64,000 nucleotides of DNA from the NCBI GenBank assembly GCA_022494885.1, contig JAGVSM010002674.1, forward strand, positions 286,253 through 350,252, given 5' to 3'. The notes below the pieces were generated by a model. The model did no database searches. It saw only the letters and a program-made list of their open reading frames with translations, and was not told the origin of the DNA. The translations under genes were made by a program, and so were the position numbers. Shown piece after piece: positions 33,241-44,645 of this stretch. The DNA comes from Micrasema longulum (taxonomy: Eukaryota > Arthropoda > Insecta > Trichoptera > Brachycentridae). Numbering within the stretch: the stretch's first letter is position 1; every line of letters begins with the position of its first letter.

Positions 33241-34378
33241 CTCTGTCTACCCCGGCGACGGATGTTTGTTTATTTTAATTAAATTAATTTAGCCAGGCGG
33301 GTACTTAAATTTGTAGGTCCTTATCGCGTTTTACATTTGTTTTAAGTCAATGTTTGTTTAAGCATAGTTACGCTATCATTCCTACCAAGATTTTATTTTG
33401 TGTGCTAAATAACTAAACAGGGGTCGTGCAAAGCAGTCCTTAGGGGGCAGAATCTTGACCCACTTTCCGGAAGTGAAAGGCAGAAGTGTTTCTGCGGAAC
33501 CGGAAGGGGAACAGATGTGGCATTCTCATTAGATCAGGCTAGGAATCGAGTTCTCGTTACCGCTACACTGTGGTTATTCGTTCTCATTAGCGAGGACGGG
33601 CGAAATTCACGTACTAAAAATGCAACGAAGAACCTTTGTGTAATTTTCGGATATAAGGTTCATGTTACTTTGAAAAAAACTTTTTGGAATTAACGTTTTC
33701 CGTCTGTTAAATTGAAAAAAATATATTTAGACTGATGTTATTAGTAGCCTTACATGCCACGGAAATGTATTATTTTGGAAATAGAATGATTGATAATAGA
33801 GAACTATCATATTCTACAAATACCGATAAAAATATATGAAATGGATTTAGAATAATTAATTGTATTTTTCTAATCAATATGCATATTCTGGTGAAATGTT
33901 TTCATACATGAATGTAAATTAAAAAATAAATAAAAATACATTGCTAGAAAAACGCGACGTGTTTGGCCTCGGTTGTTGTGACGTAAAGATTCGTTATAAT
34001 GTTCGAAACAAATTTCAATGGCCAGGAACAAATAAACACAAATCTAGATGTATTAGGGGCGTGGCCAATGGAATGACAGTTTTTACGGGAGTTCAAGATT
34101 ACAAATTTTTTGTATATTTTTTATGCTACTAATATTATGCAAAAAAATATTTTTTTTTTACTGGACAGTATTTAACGCGTTTGTGTGTACGCACTTCTTA
34201 AACATTTAAAGCAATGCGAGGTTTGCTTGCAGCGTTCGCTGATTGGCTGACCAAAATACAAACATGAAACTACCGTCTGTTCATTATTACGAGAATTTCA
34301 ATAAATTGAAAATAGCCTTATAGGTTTTAGCACTTTCCTTTTACAAAAATTAACACGTGAAAGAATTGAAGAAATACG
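33241..34378. other. No firm feature
   Basis: 33410-33610 is less AT-rich ('tttccggaagtgaaaggcag', 'gcggaaccggaagggg') and could be an old element, but it has no partner in the window. The ORF at 33941-34132 (+) is unrecognised. Confidence 0.35.
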
Positions 34379-34502
34379 GATATCCAAATACAGTTAGAAT
34401 GGTGAAGTGAAAACAGCTAACGACGGGTCATAAACCCTGCAAATGCCTGGACTTTTATGTCCCTTATCTTTAATGTTCTTCATCTCGGTTCTAATGTGTT
34501 TT
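34379..34502 (-). mobile_element. Family A body fragment, diverged
   Basis: Complement of the body start: 'acgacgggtcataaaccctg', 'caaatgcctggactt' and 'atgttcttcatctcggt'. Confidence 0.55.
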
Positions 34503-35217
34503 TCATATTAATCAATAAATAAATTAATAAAAAGCTGCATGTAAATAATTTAATGAACATAGCTGGTGTGATTCTAATATTAATTTATGATTCTAAATTA
34601 CTTGTTTAACTATGTACATAATGGAAAAGTTAAGGTGATTGATCTAATTGAAATGGAATGTGTTTATTTTAATGGACGCTTTGGGACACAATTAGCAACA
34701 AATTAATTATGTTAGGCTGTAGCTTACATTGAATTAAGGACATAGATTAGGGATTTATATGGCCCTATATCTGTCTAGGGAAATACTAATGCAATAGTGT
34801 GAAGGAAAAGTATTAGGGAGAGACGTTGCTCTGGTGGTATACATTATAATACAAATATGTAGGTGTTGTATTTTGATCACTATTGTTATATTTAGAAAAA
34901 GGCGTAACTTCTTTGTATTTCAAAACGAGTACTTTCATGCTTTTTTTTCCCTGTGACGTAGGATACATTTTCTTTAACGGTTTAAAATACGCATATATAT
35001 AATTATCTTTAAACAAGACGCTTTGCACCATATAGGACAAACGATATGTATTACATTACTGCATCATACTTGTACGCAATGTTTAGTGGATGCGCACACA
35101 GAAGGCATGACGTGTGACGTCAAAGTGATGTGACACCAGCTGCCAGCCGTTTTGTATAAATGCTTGTTTCTTAACCCAAGAAGATAGTTTTTTATACGTT
35201 TATTACGAATGAGATTT
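34503..35217. other. No recognised feature
   Basis: AT-rich. The ORF at 34813-35040 (-) is unrecognised. Confidence 0.35.
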
Positions 35218-35450
35218 AGATTTATTTATTTATGACAAAATACAAGGCTTTTTAAACTTTACATATTACATTTCATTACATATTTTATTTGTACGAAATA
35301 ACACGAATCAGCAAAAGTGCTGGTATTGAGGGGATATTATATATGATAAGAATAGTTTTAATAAAAAGTCGATAAGAAAATCATCACATATCACTCGTCA
35401 CACGGGCTATAAGAACGGTTTAATTTAGATGTTGTTTAAGTACTTATATA
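35218..35450 (-). mobile_element. LINE-N 3' end
   Basis: Tail complement 'tttatttatttatgacaaaa', then 'atcagcaaaagtgctggtat' and 'cacatatcactcgtcac', matching 30.74-31.06 kb in reverse without the family A insertion. Confidence 0.65.
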
Positions 35451-35502
35451 TTTTGTTTATTTTTTAGGTTATTAGAAAGTGAAGTGTAAAAATTTATTGT
35501 TG

Positions 35503-36110
35503 TAGGGGAAAGGTGTACAAAATGACATAGGCGGGTAAAATAACAAAGTAATCATATCTCAGAAACCAAACTCTTGGTCATGTTTGAATCTGCACAAGAA
35601 TGAGCACTGGTACGACACATAAATACTCACCATTATTTAGGATGCTTATGGCTACCGCCCGAATAGGACGTGTTGCGGGTTACTTTGTAAAATAAAACAC
35701 CAAACGTATTATCATTATTTAATTTGTGTTATTCTACAATACAAACTGAAAGGATATGTTGTGTCATTGTTAATCTTCATGAAAAACCATAATTTCGTTA
35801 AAATTCAGAAAGTGCAATGTGATATTTTTTAATGTTTTTAAAAACTCAATTAGTGGGGCAAAACGACATACGTACCAGTAGGGTAAAATGACATACTATG
35901 TCATTCTTCCTCACTTAATACTGATTTTTCCTTTTTCCTATTGAGTAATAGATTTGATTTAAGGTAATTTATAAACAAATACGCTTATTTCTATTTTCAT
36001 ACATCTTAGGCCTTTTAACTTTTATTTTCTATTGAATATGTTCTGTAACTTGAATTATAAAAATGAAACTTTTATTTTATTGGTTGGTTGGAAAAAGTTG
36101 TCATTTGCCC
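35503..36110. repeat. Candidate inverted-repeat element with AAAATGACATA motifs
   Basis: 'acaaaatgacataggcgggt' at about 35518, 'gggcaaaacgacatacgtac' at about 35857, the near-palindrome aatgacatactatgtcatt at about 35888-35906, and 'gttgtcatttgcccgcc' at about 36098, which is roughly complementary to the left motif. Boundaries are uncertain and no ORF is present. Confidence 0.35.
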
Positions 36111-36617
36111 GCCAATATACAAATAACATTATGTTCAAAAAGGTTAATAAATATATGCATACCTTTTGTTGATTATACACTTTGTTAATTTAAGTAGATT
36201 TAAAGAATGTTTAGATTAAGTATTACTCATTAATGCCAATCTATTAGGGCTTACTTAGGCCTGTTGATTGGCTTAAAAAAAAACACATTTAAAATTATTC
36301 CCAATTTGTAAGAATATCCTATAAAAATATTGGTTTATTTTTTTTCAAAACTTTACCACGTAGCATAAATGTGCAAAGGTTATTGTTCGTAATCAGTTAT
36401 TTATTCAACATCCAAGCAATAAAAAAGTTTCAATAAACGTTTGTTATTTAAACACCACACATGGATTTGCCAGACTTTGCTCAAAGTTTTGAATTAGTTA
36501 TCCCACAATAACGTTACGGTACGTTGTATTAACTTTACGAACTTGTAATAAAACATTGTCGATTGTGAACATTTCTATTCAAGCTCTGCTTTCAACTTCA
36601 ATCAAAGTTGTTATTCC
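36111..36617. other. No recognised feature
   Basis: AT-rich; nothing recognised. Confidence 0.4.
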
Positions 36618-36683
36618 ACAATGTTTTGAGTATGTTCAAATGCTAGTAGACAAGCTAGATTTCCTCCTTAGGGAGTTATTTTA
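36618..36683 (-). mobile_element. Family A tail only
   Basis: ACAATGTTTTGAGTATGTTC through 'tagacaagctagatttcctc' and 'ttagggagttatt'. The body is absent. Confidence 0.65.
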
Positions 36684-36699
36684 TTAAAAGAAGAAAGCG

Positions 36700-36960
36700 A
36701 CAGCATATATTGTTTCATATTCCAATATACAGTACAGTCCTGCCGGTAGATAGCCTGTTGGAAGGGCTCCCTCTATGCTGAACAACATCGCTCTGGATTT
36801 TGATATGTTCCATGTATCTGAAGGGGTTTTCCAGAGCAGGATTCTCCTACTACTTTGACAAGAGTCTCTTTTACGTATTTTTTTTATTACACGTACATTT
36901 TGAATTTTTAGCGTGTTACGTATGTGTTATTTTAAAAATAAATAAATAAAATAAAATTTA
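36700..36960 (+). mobile_element. Probable retroelement 3' end with A-rich tail
   Basis: Ends 'aaaaataaataaataaaat' at about 36936-36955, preceded by a less AT-rich stretch ('tagcctgttggaagggctcc') without an ORF. Support is the tail alone. Confidence 0.35.
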
Positions 36961-37924
36961 TTATTAGTACAAAAGGAGAGTTTAATATTTCTTGGCAAGA
37001 ATTTTCAAATTTTAGTTGAGGTAAATCGAATTAAACACTTTTAACCAAATTGCAGTAAATAACGGTTAGGTACATCGCAAAATTAATCGATCCCCTTTTA
37101 AATATAAAACTTAAACAAAAATCGGTCAAAACATTCTTATATCCTCCTGTGAGTGCCAACGAAGATAAAGAAAATATTTGTAAATAGAGAAGAATTCTAT
37201 ATGTAAATAATTCTTCAACTAAAATTTCTAAGTTCTTGCAATTCTATTGTTACGTCCTGTAAATACCTTAACCATATTTATTTTTTTATTCATGTTTTTT
37301 ATTTCTGCAAACAATAGCATGTACTTTCAATAGTGATAAAACCTAAAAGCAAAAATTATTATGATTCTTGTAATTCTATAAATGAATTCTATAATACTAA
37401 TTCTTAGTATCTGTTGATAAAAATGATTGACCAATTCGAAAAATTCAAATTGAACGGGATGGTATGTTGTACCAGATCTAAAGGTAGTGATGTGGAATCA
37501 CGAATCAATGGTCCGAGGTTTAAGTTCTTCTCTACCAAAACCCGGTACCTATTTTTTAAGCATAAGTTTTTTGTGTATTTTAGGAAAAGGTTCGAAAATC
37601 GAAATACTTGGGTATATAATAAAAACTAAAATTCTTGGCGTTTTTCTACTAAAAAAAGAATTTCAACATGAAATCGTCGCAAAATGAAAAATATTTTTTT
37701 TCCATTCATAGGACAAAATAGACGAATGACAGAAGTATTCGTTGAAATATGAAGAATAGTATTTAATTTATTATTTCATCTGCTTATTATCGTCAAAGTG
37801 AAATTCGGATAGGAATAGTAAGAGTGAAGAAATAACAGTTGATCAAATGACATAATTTTCCGCTTACGAGGTTTGATAAAACAATGCATGGAATATTTGA
37901 ATTTGAATTATTACAGTTTTTATA
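36961..37924. other. No recognised feature
   Basis: AT-rich. Overlapping ORFs at 37414-37687 in two frames show no motif. Confidence 0.35.
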
Positions 37925-38225
37925 ATTTAAATTTATTTCGACAGAATGGGAAAACATTTTTGAGAAGGGAATATGGAAGTCTAGGCATTTACAGGGCTGA
38001 TGACCTGTCATTGTCTGGTTTAAGTGGCCACTTTACACACTGCGTACTATTCACCATTCTGCCCATGTTTCAACATCCACATTTTCTCAACTCTTCCATC
38101 TGTTGACTTTTGTGATTTAAAAGAGCTGAAACCATCACGTGGGTAAGATTCATCTGGCTGAACTAAATCACCGACTAGGCAACGCCTGAAAACAATTTTC
38201 AAATATTTATACTTCTTCTTTTTAT
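37925..38225 (+). mobile_element. Family A body, single arm
   Basis: From 'tttcgacagaatgggaaaac' through 'ggcatttacagggctgatga', 'ggtttaagtggccacttta' and 'ctaggcaacgcctgaaaaca' to 'atacttcttc'. No tail. Body order is identical to the canonical copy at 58.5 kb. Confidence 0.85.
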
Positions 38226-38368
38226 AAATGTACGTAAATTCATTATACTTTTTTAATCAAACTGTGTATGTACCGTACCATTACTTATGCGTAATTGTGA
38301 TTTATTAGTCGTTTCTCGAAAAGTTCCCACAAAATTAAGTCGACGATTGAATTATTTGTTTATTTAAC

Positions 38369-38601
38369 ATAGTAACGTCTGTATAACACCTATTCTCCTC
38401 TACCTCACTAATACCCGTATGCAGAGACAAAACTTAAGGTGAGGAAAGTACATTATATTGTCTTCACCTTCGGGTTATTCTCCGCATTTGAAATTAGAAT
38501 GTACTTTCCTCACCTTAAGTTTTGTCTCTGCATACAGGTATAAGGCCCAAAATAGCAAAATACTGAGTTTTGAGAATAGGTGTCTGTTATACCCTATGGT
38601 G
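38369..38601. mobile_element. Hairpin MITE of about 230 bp
   Basis: Outer arms 'ataacacctattctc' and 'gagaataggtgtctgttat'. The inner arms at about 38412-38453 and 38496-38539 are nearly perfect complements over about 41 bases. Non-coding loop. Flanks do not show a convincing duplication. Confidence 0.8.
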
Positions 38602-38713
38602 GTATGTGAAGTTCAATAATAAGACATTGTAGTTGGCTGTGGGTTATTCTAAATGCTTATATTACTGGGGTTAGAGATCGACTGTTTACTAGGAGAGAAA
38701 AATCTAGAATTAC

Positions 38714-39225
38714 TTGCTAAGCTGTGTGGGTATGCAGGCGACTGTAGATATATGTTTGTCACCAACAATATACCTACATTCCTTACAGTGTCTTAGAAGA
38801 GTCTTGGGTGTGCGGTGGTTTGACTTTGTGCGGAATGAAGTAATAAGAGAATGGACGCAGCAAACTTTGGTGACAACTATCATCAAACGGAGGCGATACG
38901 GTTGGCTTGGCCATGTATTGCGGATGCCTTCTTAAGCTAGAGTTTCCTAGGACAGCGGTGCCCGTATCTTAACGACCGTAGTGAACGGTGATGTGGTGGA
39001 CAGCCGTTGTAACGGTGACTAGAGAGTAGTTTTCTAGGAAAACGGTGTTAAATGGTGGTGATAACACCGTTTTTCTAGTAAACCACTATCTAGTCACCGT
39101 TACGACACGACGGCTGTCTACCACATCTCCGTTCACAACGGCCGTTAGGGTACGGGCACCGCTGTCCAGGAGCCTTAATCACGCTTGCCTACTTTACAAG
39201 GCATTAGGTTCTCGACGTCCTGGAT
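38714..39225 (+). mobile_element. LINE ORF2 C-terminal fragment split by a MITE
   Basis: Left part: YLHSLQCLRRVLGVRWFDFV, RNEVIREWTQQTLVTTIIKR, RRYGWLGHVLRMPS. Right part from 39179: ARLPYKALGSRRPG-type coding, with frameshift. The motif order (CLRRIL.I.W.d...NE.l...T.q..v...I..RR..WLGH.LRM) is the C-terminus of an endonuclease/RT LINE distinct from LINE-E and LINE-H. The insert sits exactly after the LRMPS codons. Confidence 0.75.
38936..39174. mobile_element. 239-bp hairpin MITE flanked by TTAA
   Basis: TTAA lies immediately outside both ends (38932-38935 and 39175-39178). The arms 'ggacagcggtgcccgta' / complement 'tacgggcaccgctgtcc' pair almost to the centre (aacggtgtta / taacaccgttt). 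TTAA duplication suggests the piggyBac superfamily (inference). It interrupts the LINE described separately. Confidence 0.85.
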
Positions 39226-39239
39226 GTCCACTGTTCATC

Positions 39240-39520
39240 AGAACACAAAAACGATCACAAAAACGGCATTTCTCAAATGGCAGAAAACACCCACAGCATC
39301 AAATAATCTTACTTACGAAAAATCTTTAAAACTGGTTTAAAATACATATTCAAATTCTTGTTTGTAATTAAAAAAAATAATGTATTCATTGTTTATCGTT
39401 TTTCAAAGTCGAAAACATTACAATTGTTGTGTAGATTTGATTATTCTTTTTTTTTCACAAAAGTGCAATTATCTCAGTTTTACTTTTCCATGGATGGCCG
39501 CTTTCTGCATAACTACGTTC
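39240..39520. mobile_element. Family E element, right part
   Basis: 'cagaaaacacccacagcat' (39281) and the right terminus GCTTTCTGCATAACTACGTTC (39500-39520) match 23.21-23.38 kb. The left terminus is not found. Confidence 0.65.
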
Positions 39521-40699
39521 ATATGATAGTGTGTTCTAGAAGTCGTTAAATAAAAAAGGGATCTATAGCAGGTATATCGACCAAGTACATGGATACACAC
39601 TTACTCCAGTAAATAAGGACGGGTAATTCATGAGTTGATTACTTTATAAATGAGCAGAAAGTATGTTATCGGACTATTCCTATGTGACCGTAGAATTAAT
39701 ATTATGTACAAGCTTACGTTTTCAAGAAATCATGGTTTAAAGCTTATTCATTCCCGCCTGCAAGTTGGTTGGCTCGCATTATAGTTTGAATAATTATAGC
39801 AAGAACATGTAGGATCATAACTGTTACATTTAGTTTTACTTGTGTGGGATGGCAAGAACTATGGATGTCACCCTCGTGGCACTAATACGGGCAATCCATT
39901 ACTAGCTACACGCTAAGGGTGGCGTCGGAATGGAAAAGAGTTATGATGTTTTGTAAAGCCCTAAATCATGACGAAAGGGGATGCGGAAAGAAAATTTATA
40001 GAGGGGGTGTCAACGGAGCATCGCCGTTTGGAATTTTTAGCACCAATTAAGTTAATTTTTACGCCTGATATGTTGTTTTTCCTGATGTTGGCTTACCAAC
40101 TCTGTAATTATACAACATATAATATCGTTAGGTCAATGCCTGCCATCACAAATCTACCTAAAGATCAGCGTGAGATGTTAAGGCTGTAGTCTGATAAAAA
40201 TAAGAAAATCGTACGATTTAGCCATTTTTAAAAAGCTATTTTATCAAAATCACGCAATCAAAAAATAGGGTAAAGATACATTGAATAAAAAGAATATTTT
40301 TTTTAAGTAACTTATTTTTTAATTTGAAAAAAATATTGTTGAAGGCATAATATCACGAAAAATCAAATAAAATTTATTTTATTCAAAACGTTTTTATTTC
40401 TTTTTTAAAACAAAAATTCATGATTTTCCTCTGACAGATTTTTTGTTTGACTTAAATACTTAGTTTTTATATGATAATCAATGTACAAAAATTTTATCTA
40501 AATTCAAAGAGGCGTAATTAGCCGGTCGAAAAGAAATTATATTTTAGTTATATAAAACTTATAAATATATTTTTAACAGAAGTACCATAAAAATGATCGC
40601 TTTTATCTAATGCATGTTTACTTAATTTTTTGATTGCGCGATTGAAAAAAAAAGGATTTGAAAATTGATAAATCGTATAATTTACTATTTCAAACTTAT
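39521..40699. other. No firm feature
   Basis: The ORF at 39968-40189 (MTKGDAERKFIEGVSTEHRR...) has fairly normal composition but no known motif. 'cacgcaatcaaaaaat' at 40251 and 'attttttgattgcgcg' at 40624 are roughly complementary and could bound a 390-bp element. Confidence 0.3.
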
Positions 40700-40830
40700 T
40701 TCCTCTAGATTTCCTGTTTCAGGATTTTTGCAAGAGAGTACCTATCGAGTCAGAATCGCTCGTTTAGGATGTTATTTCTATTTCACACACATACGTATTC
40801 TTAATCCGCCTGGACACGAGAAAAATCGAA
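40700..40830 (+). repeat. Family F repeat, copy 1
   Basis: Shares 'aggatttttgca.gagagta', 'ttctatttca' and 'gtattcttaatccgcc.gg' with 47421-47545 and 56475-56605. Confidence 0.55.
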
Positions 40831-41343
40831 TAATAGATAAGAAACACATCAACATTTTTAATATCATTTTGAACACAAATTACTTTTGAATTTTATAAAC
40901 AATTTTCCGAAGAAATAATAAACTACATATTTTCGTTTTAAAATATACGAATATTAATAAAATGAAAAAATAACGTATTTCTATGTAAATAAATTCTTTA
41001 TTTTAATGAAAATCTGAATATTGAAATATACGAAACAAACAAAGTAATAATATACATATCAAGTTTTGTCCTCGACGCAATTTATTGTATTGGGAACAAG
41101 CTCTTGGAAGATTAAGATTAAAGTAGTCTAGATTCTTTATACCAATGCGGGCTCGATGAGGACTCTATTGAACGTGCATCGTTTGGATGTCTATTAGGGA
41201 CAAAAATATTTTTTCTATTGGACACTTGACATGCATACCTTTATACTCTCCAAATTCCCGTCCTATTCACGAGTAGTTTTATTGTTCAAAATCTATTTGG
41301 ATTTGGAATCAAAGTATGTACTTTCCACTAGAATAACGTAATT
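40831..41343. other. No recognised feature
   Basis: AT-rich; nothing recognised. Confidence 0.35.
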
Positions 41344-41470
41344 TGTATTTTTTTATGTAACATGTTATACAAAATACATTATATACAAACCTGAGCTTAT
41401 TGCTTTAAGCAATATCTTTCAACCAACCAAAACGGACTGGTTGATCAAGGTTTATAGTTAAGAGATTTTA
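41344..41470 (-). mobile_element. Diverged LINE-L 3' UTR fragment
   Basis: 'gagcttattgctttaagcaa' (palindrome 41399-41413), then 'tctttcaaccaacc', positionally equivalent to the LINE-L UTR at 27.29-27.32 kb. Confidence 0.5.
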
Positions 41471-41529
41471 AAACTGTTAGATGACCGGGTAGAGAGTGCT
41501 TATACATACATATAAAACAGATTTTTTAT

Positions 41530-41930
41530 TTTTTTTTTCTTTCTACTCGGTATTTTGCTATGTTTTTTTTCTCTTTCTTTAAATATACTTTTTGCTATAT
41601 AACATACATTAATTTTTTTATTATGACTTTAAATATGTTTCTTACTATGTATTCTTTTTTTATTTCGCATTTTACTGAGTTTCAAAATATTTTGATAGAC
41701 ATATTTATATATTTTAATGGTTTTGACTATGTTTTCACTGCATTTATTACTTTGTTTTTGTTATATTTTTTTTGCTACGTTTTTTCACTACATTTTTACT
41801 ATGTTTTTACTACAATTTAACTATGGTTTTATTACATTTTACTATGTTTTTACTCCATTTTTTACTTTGTTTTTCACTTTGTCCTGTATCTTTATATTGA
41901 TTACTGTTTTTCATATTTTTTGACTGTCTT
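41530..41930. repeat. T-rich degenerate minisatellite-like tract
   Basis: Repeated variants of 'ctatgtttttactac' and 'ttttactatgtttttac' in a T-dominated strand. The ORFs at 41560-41923 read this tract and are not genes. Confidence 0.7.
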
Positions 41931-42117
41931 AGAACGGGGTAAATAACCTTAGTTAGACAGTCAAAGCAACTTAACATAAATTATAACTTTGGGGATGTAA
42001 AAAAAAAAAAAGATAAAAACATATTGATGGTAATTAGAAATGTTTATTTTATCATACAACCAATACGTATATGTGCGTGTTTGTATGAATATGTACGTGT
42101 TTTTATTTGAAATGTCT

Positions 42118-42500
42118 TAGTTATTTGCAGCGAACTGTAAAGTATTTTAATTCTATCACTAACCTCAAAGTACTATTTACTGACGTAGTTAGAAGTAATT
42201 TTGAATTTAATTCAACAATTTGGTCACCTTATAACAATGTTCACATTTAAAATTAGAAAGAGTTCAAGGTAAATTTCTTAGATTTATCAACTATAAACTT
42301 GATTGCGATTACTTATATACGATTACTTATTGTGTATACTAAATATGTCTACTCTTTACAAAAGAAGAATTATAAATGATTTATAAAATTTAAATAAAAT
42401 GGCAAATGGCGTATTAGACGTCGTAGAGTTAACTAGTATTATCAGTATAGAAGTACCTGTTCGAAAAACTCGGCAGCAAACATTATTTCGTTTGTCTTTA
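42118..42500 (+). mobile_element. LINE ORF2 fragment
   Basis: QRTVKYFNSITNLKVLFTDV, VRSNFEFNSTIWSPYNNVHI, KLERVQGKFLRFINYKLD and NMSTLYKRRIIND are the plus-strand counterpart of the better copy at 45.46-45.81 kb. MANGVLDVVELTSIISIEVP follows. Stops and a deletion at about 42315. The 3' part is replaced by the tandem duplication below. Confidence 0.75.
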
Positions 42501-42677
42501 TATTATATTAAAGGCTTAAAAATATTTATTTATTTACTAAATTTTACTAGATGTTTCTTTATTTTTTTTCGAAAAACTCGGCAGCTAACATTATTTTGTT
42601 TGTCTTTAAATTATATAAAAGGCTTTAAAATAATTATTTATTTACTAAATTTTACTAGATGTTTCTTTATTTTTTTT
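42461..42677 (+). repeat. Direct tandem duplication, 108-bp unit
   Basis: Unit 1 (42461-42568) and unit 2 (42569-42677) both run from 'tcgaaaaactcggcag' to 'agatgtttctttatttttt' with few differences. It lies inside LINE-derived sequence. Confidence 0.9.
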
Positions 42678-42699
42678 AGGTATCTCCATAATGATATGT

Positions 42700-42825
42700 A
42701 TATTTTTGTGTATGTGTGTGTATATAAATATATGTATATATGTGCATATATGTATGTGTGTGTGTATGTATGCATACGCATGTGTATGTATGTTTGTATA
42801 TTTATATATGTAAGTATATTTAATG
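42700..42825. repeat. Imperfect GTAT/GT-rich simple repeat
   Basis: Alternating 'gtatgtgtgtgtatgtatgc' type sequence. Explains the ORFs on both strands here. Confidence 0.8.
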
Positions 42826-42834
42826 ATCAAGATA

Positions 42835-42920
42835 CACATAATGGTGCATAGGGCACTGGATTGGTGTACCAATTCAGTGCCCTATGCACCATTATGTGCG
42901 GAAAGGGAATGATGATGATG
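42835..42920. mobile_element. SINE-1 3' end, inverted duplicate
   Basis: 42835-42858 and 42875-42898 are perfect 24-base complements, each being the SINE-1 terminal segment (gtgccctatgcaccatt...). 'gggaatgatgatgat' follows. Only the right half is in normal SINE order. Confidence 0.75.
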
Positions 42921-44590
42921 TATATCCATATATCTATGTGGCAGGGGCGAATGCTCCTTATAATCGATTACATGCAGCTTACCTTATTTTTTTGACATCG
43001 TAAGTAATGTTTTATAATACTGTAGTATTATTAGGAAAAAGCACATCACCAAAAAAATATATTACTTTTCTTGGGTAAATAAATTATATCATATTCCTTT
43101 ATTCCATACAGCGACCAGTTGCGCCTCTATTGGCCAAAATTATTACTGCTGGATTACACGAGATTACTCTGCTTACTTTAAAATCACTAATATAAATACG
43201 TCTTTAACCTAAAACTTTAGAATCTCGTTCGAAAAATTACACTTGCGATTACAGTATAATCTTGCAGCTTTCATTAACGCAATTTAGTCTTTAAATACAT
43301 TTTCATAAGGGCTAGTATTCCTTAAAATACACCAATTTGACTAACGACAGTCTAAGGGAGGTGACAATATACGACTCGTTATGTGTTAGGAAGAGATAAC
43401 GAATATATTTTGTATGTCTTAACACGGAAGTTACAATAATAAGTAAGTAATTGATCATACTTATGTTTCGGTGGTTTGAAAGTAAATTAGCTTTAAAATA
43501 AATAAATATTTTAATATTTTAATCCATAATATAGTATAAATCCTTAAGTGGGTTTTTGCACAAACAAAGATTAGCTAATTATTTTTTAATTGTAATTCGT
43601 TTTTGTACATACGATGACAGTTGAATATTGTAGGTTATTATTCAGTATCCATTTAAACTTTAGTAAGAGTTATGATAAAAACGTTACTAATGTATAGTGT
43701 TAAGAATAAATATTTATAAAGAATTATAAAATGTATAATTTATGTCGTTTTGTGAATAATAATGTTATATAAAATTCGATGAAACAATGATTCTTAAAAC
43801 GTAATTTATGTTTTGTTTGGTGAACCACCGCACTTGGTAAGGAATACTTTTAAATTATTTAGTTATTATCTCATTTATTAAGAAATAGTGTTTTATTTCA
43901 AGACAATTCATAATAGTCTGACTTAACCAAAGATGCACCAGTACGCTAATGAATTATCCAGTTTATTAATGACTTTTTCGGCACCTGGCCCAAAACATGA
44001 AATAGCTGCGTGGATGGGTCGTTGCTTTCTAATGACGCAGGCAGGGGTTCGAGTTAATTGGGAGTTCCAATTTTTTTTTTGCAATTATGTTTTTATAAAT
44101 TGTATTTTTTAAATCAAATGTTTGTGCCACATTAGAAAATATTTTAACTGAAACTATTCGCCGCTGGAGCCATTTGTTAGGAATTATTTGATAAATATAA
44201 AATAGACTTGTTTTTTATATGCCATACTACCGCTATGGACATTTTATCAGAATTTTCGTAGCTTACCAATTTAAAAACTCACCGCTCGCTACTGCTATGT
44301 GGGTACATTTCCTTATTGTAACTTTTTATTGTTTCTTTTAGTCTTTCTTATGTTATTCATACTTATAACTTTATTTATATACATTTGTTATACTCCTGCA
44401 CTTGAATGCATTGCTAATAAATGTAAAAGCTCATTGGCCGTTTAAACATATAAAACAATACTTTACAAATAAGAAATTTAAGAGAGTGAGATCAAACAAG
44501 AAGTTTGGAAGGTAAAAAGAAAAAAAATCCACGAAAAACGAAGAATATGAAGGAAAATTAGGGAACTAAGATAGACAGTGCTAAATTCAG
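42921..44590. other. No firm feature
   Basis: AT-rich. 43990-44065 has a tRNA-like look ('ctgcgtggatgggtcgttgc', then 'aggggttcgagttaa') and may be a decayed SINE. Nothing else recognised. Confidence 0.35.
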
Positions 44591-44645
44591 TGTTTTAAGA
44601 TTTTCGATAGACGGTGGGAAGTTTCAAATCAAAGAATACTTCATG

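Noticed and set aside
39968..40189. 73-codon ORF as a host exon
   Set aside because: No known motif, no splice sites and no upstream or downstream partner frame. Left as unassigned.
41560..41923. Two long ORFs resembling hydrophobic membrane proteins
   Set aside because: They translate a T-rich degenerate repeat. The apparent membrane segments are Phe/Leu/Ile runs from poly-T codons.
42645..42872. ORF with repeated His/Tyr/Ile (HTHIHICTYIHIF)
   Set aside because: Reading of a GTAT/GT simple repeat on the opposite strand.
43990..44065. tRNA-like stretch
   Set aside because: Single instance with an A-box-like and a B-box-like string but no body match to SINE-1 or SINE-2. Too weak to list as a SINE.
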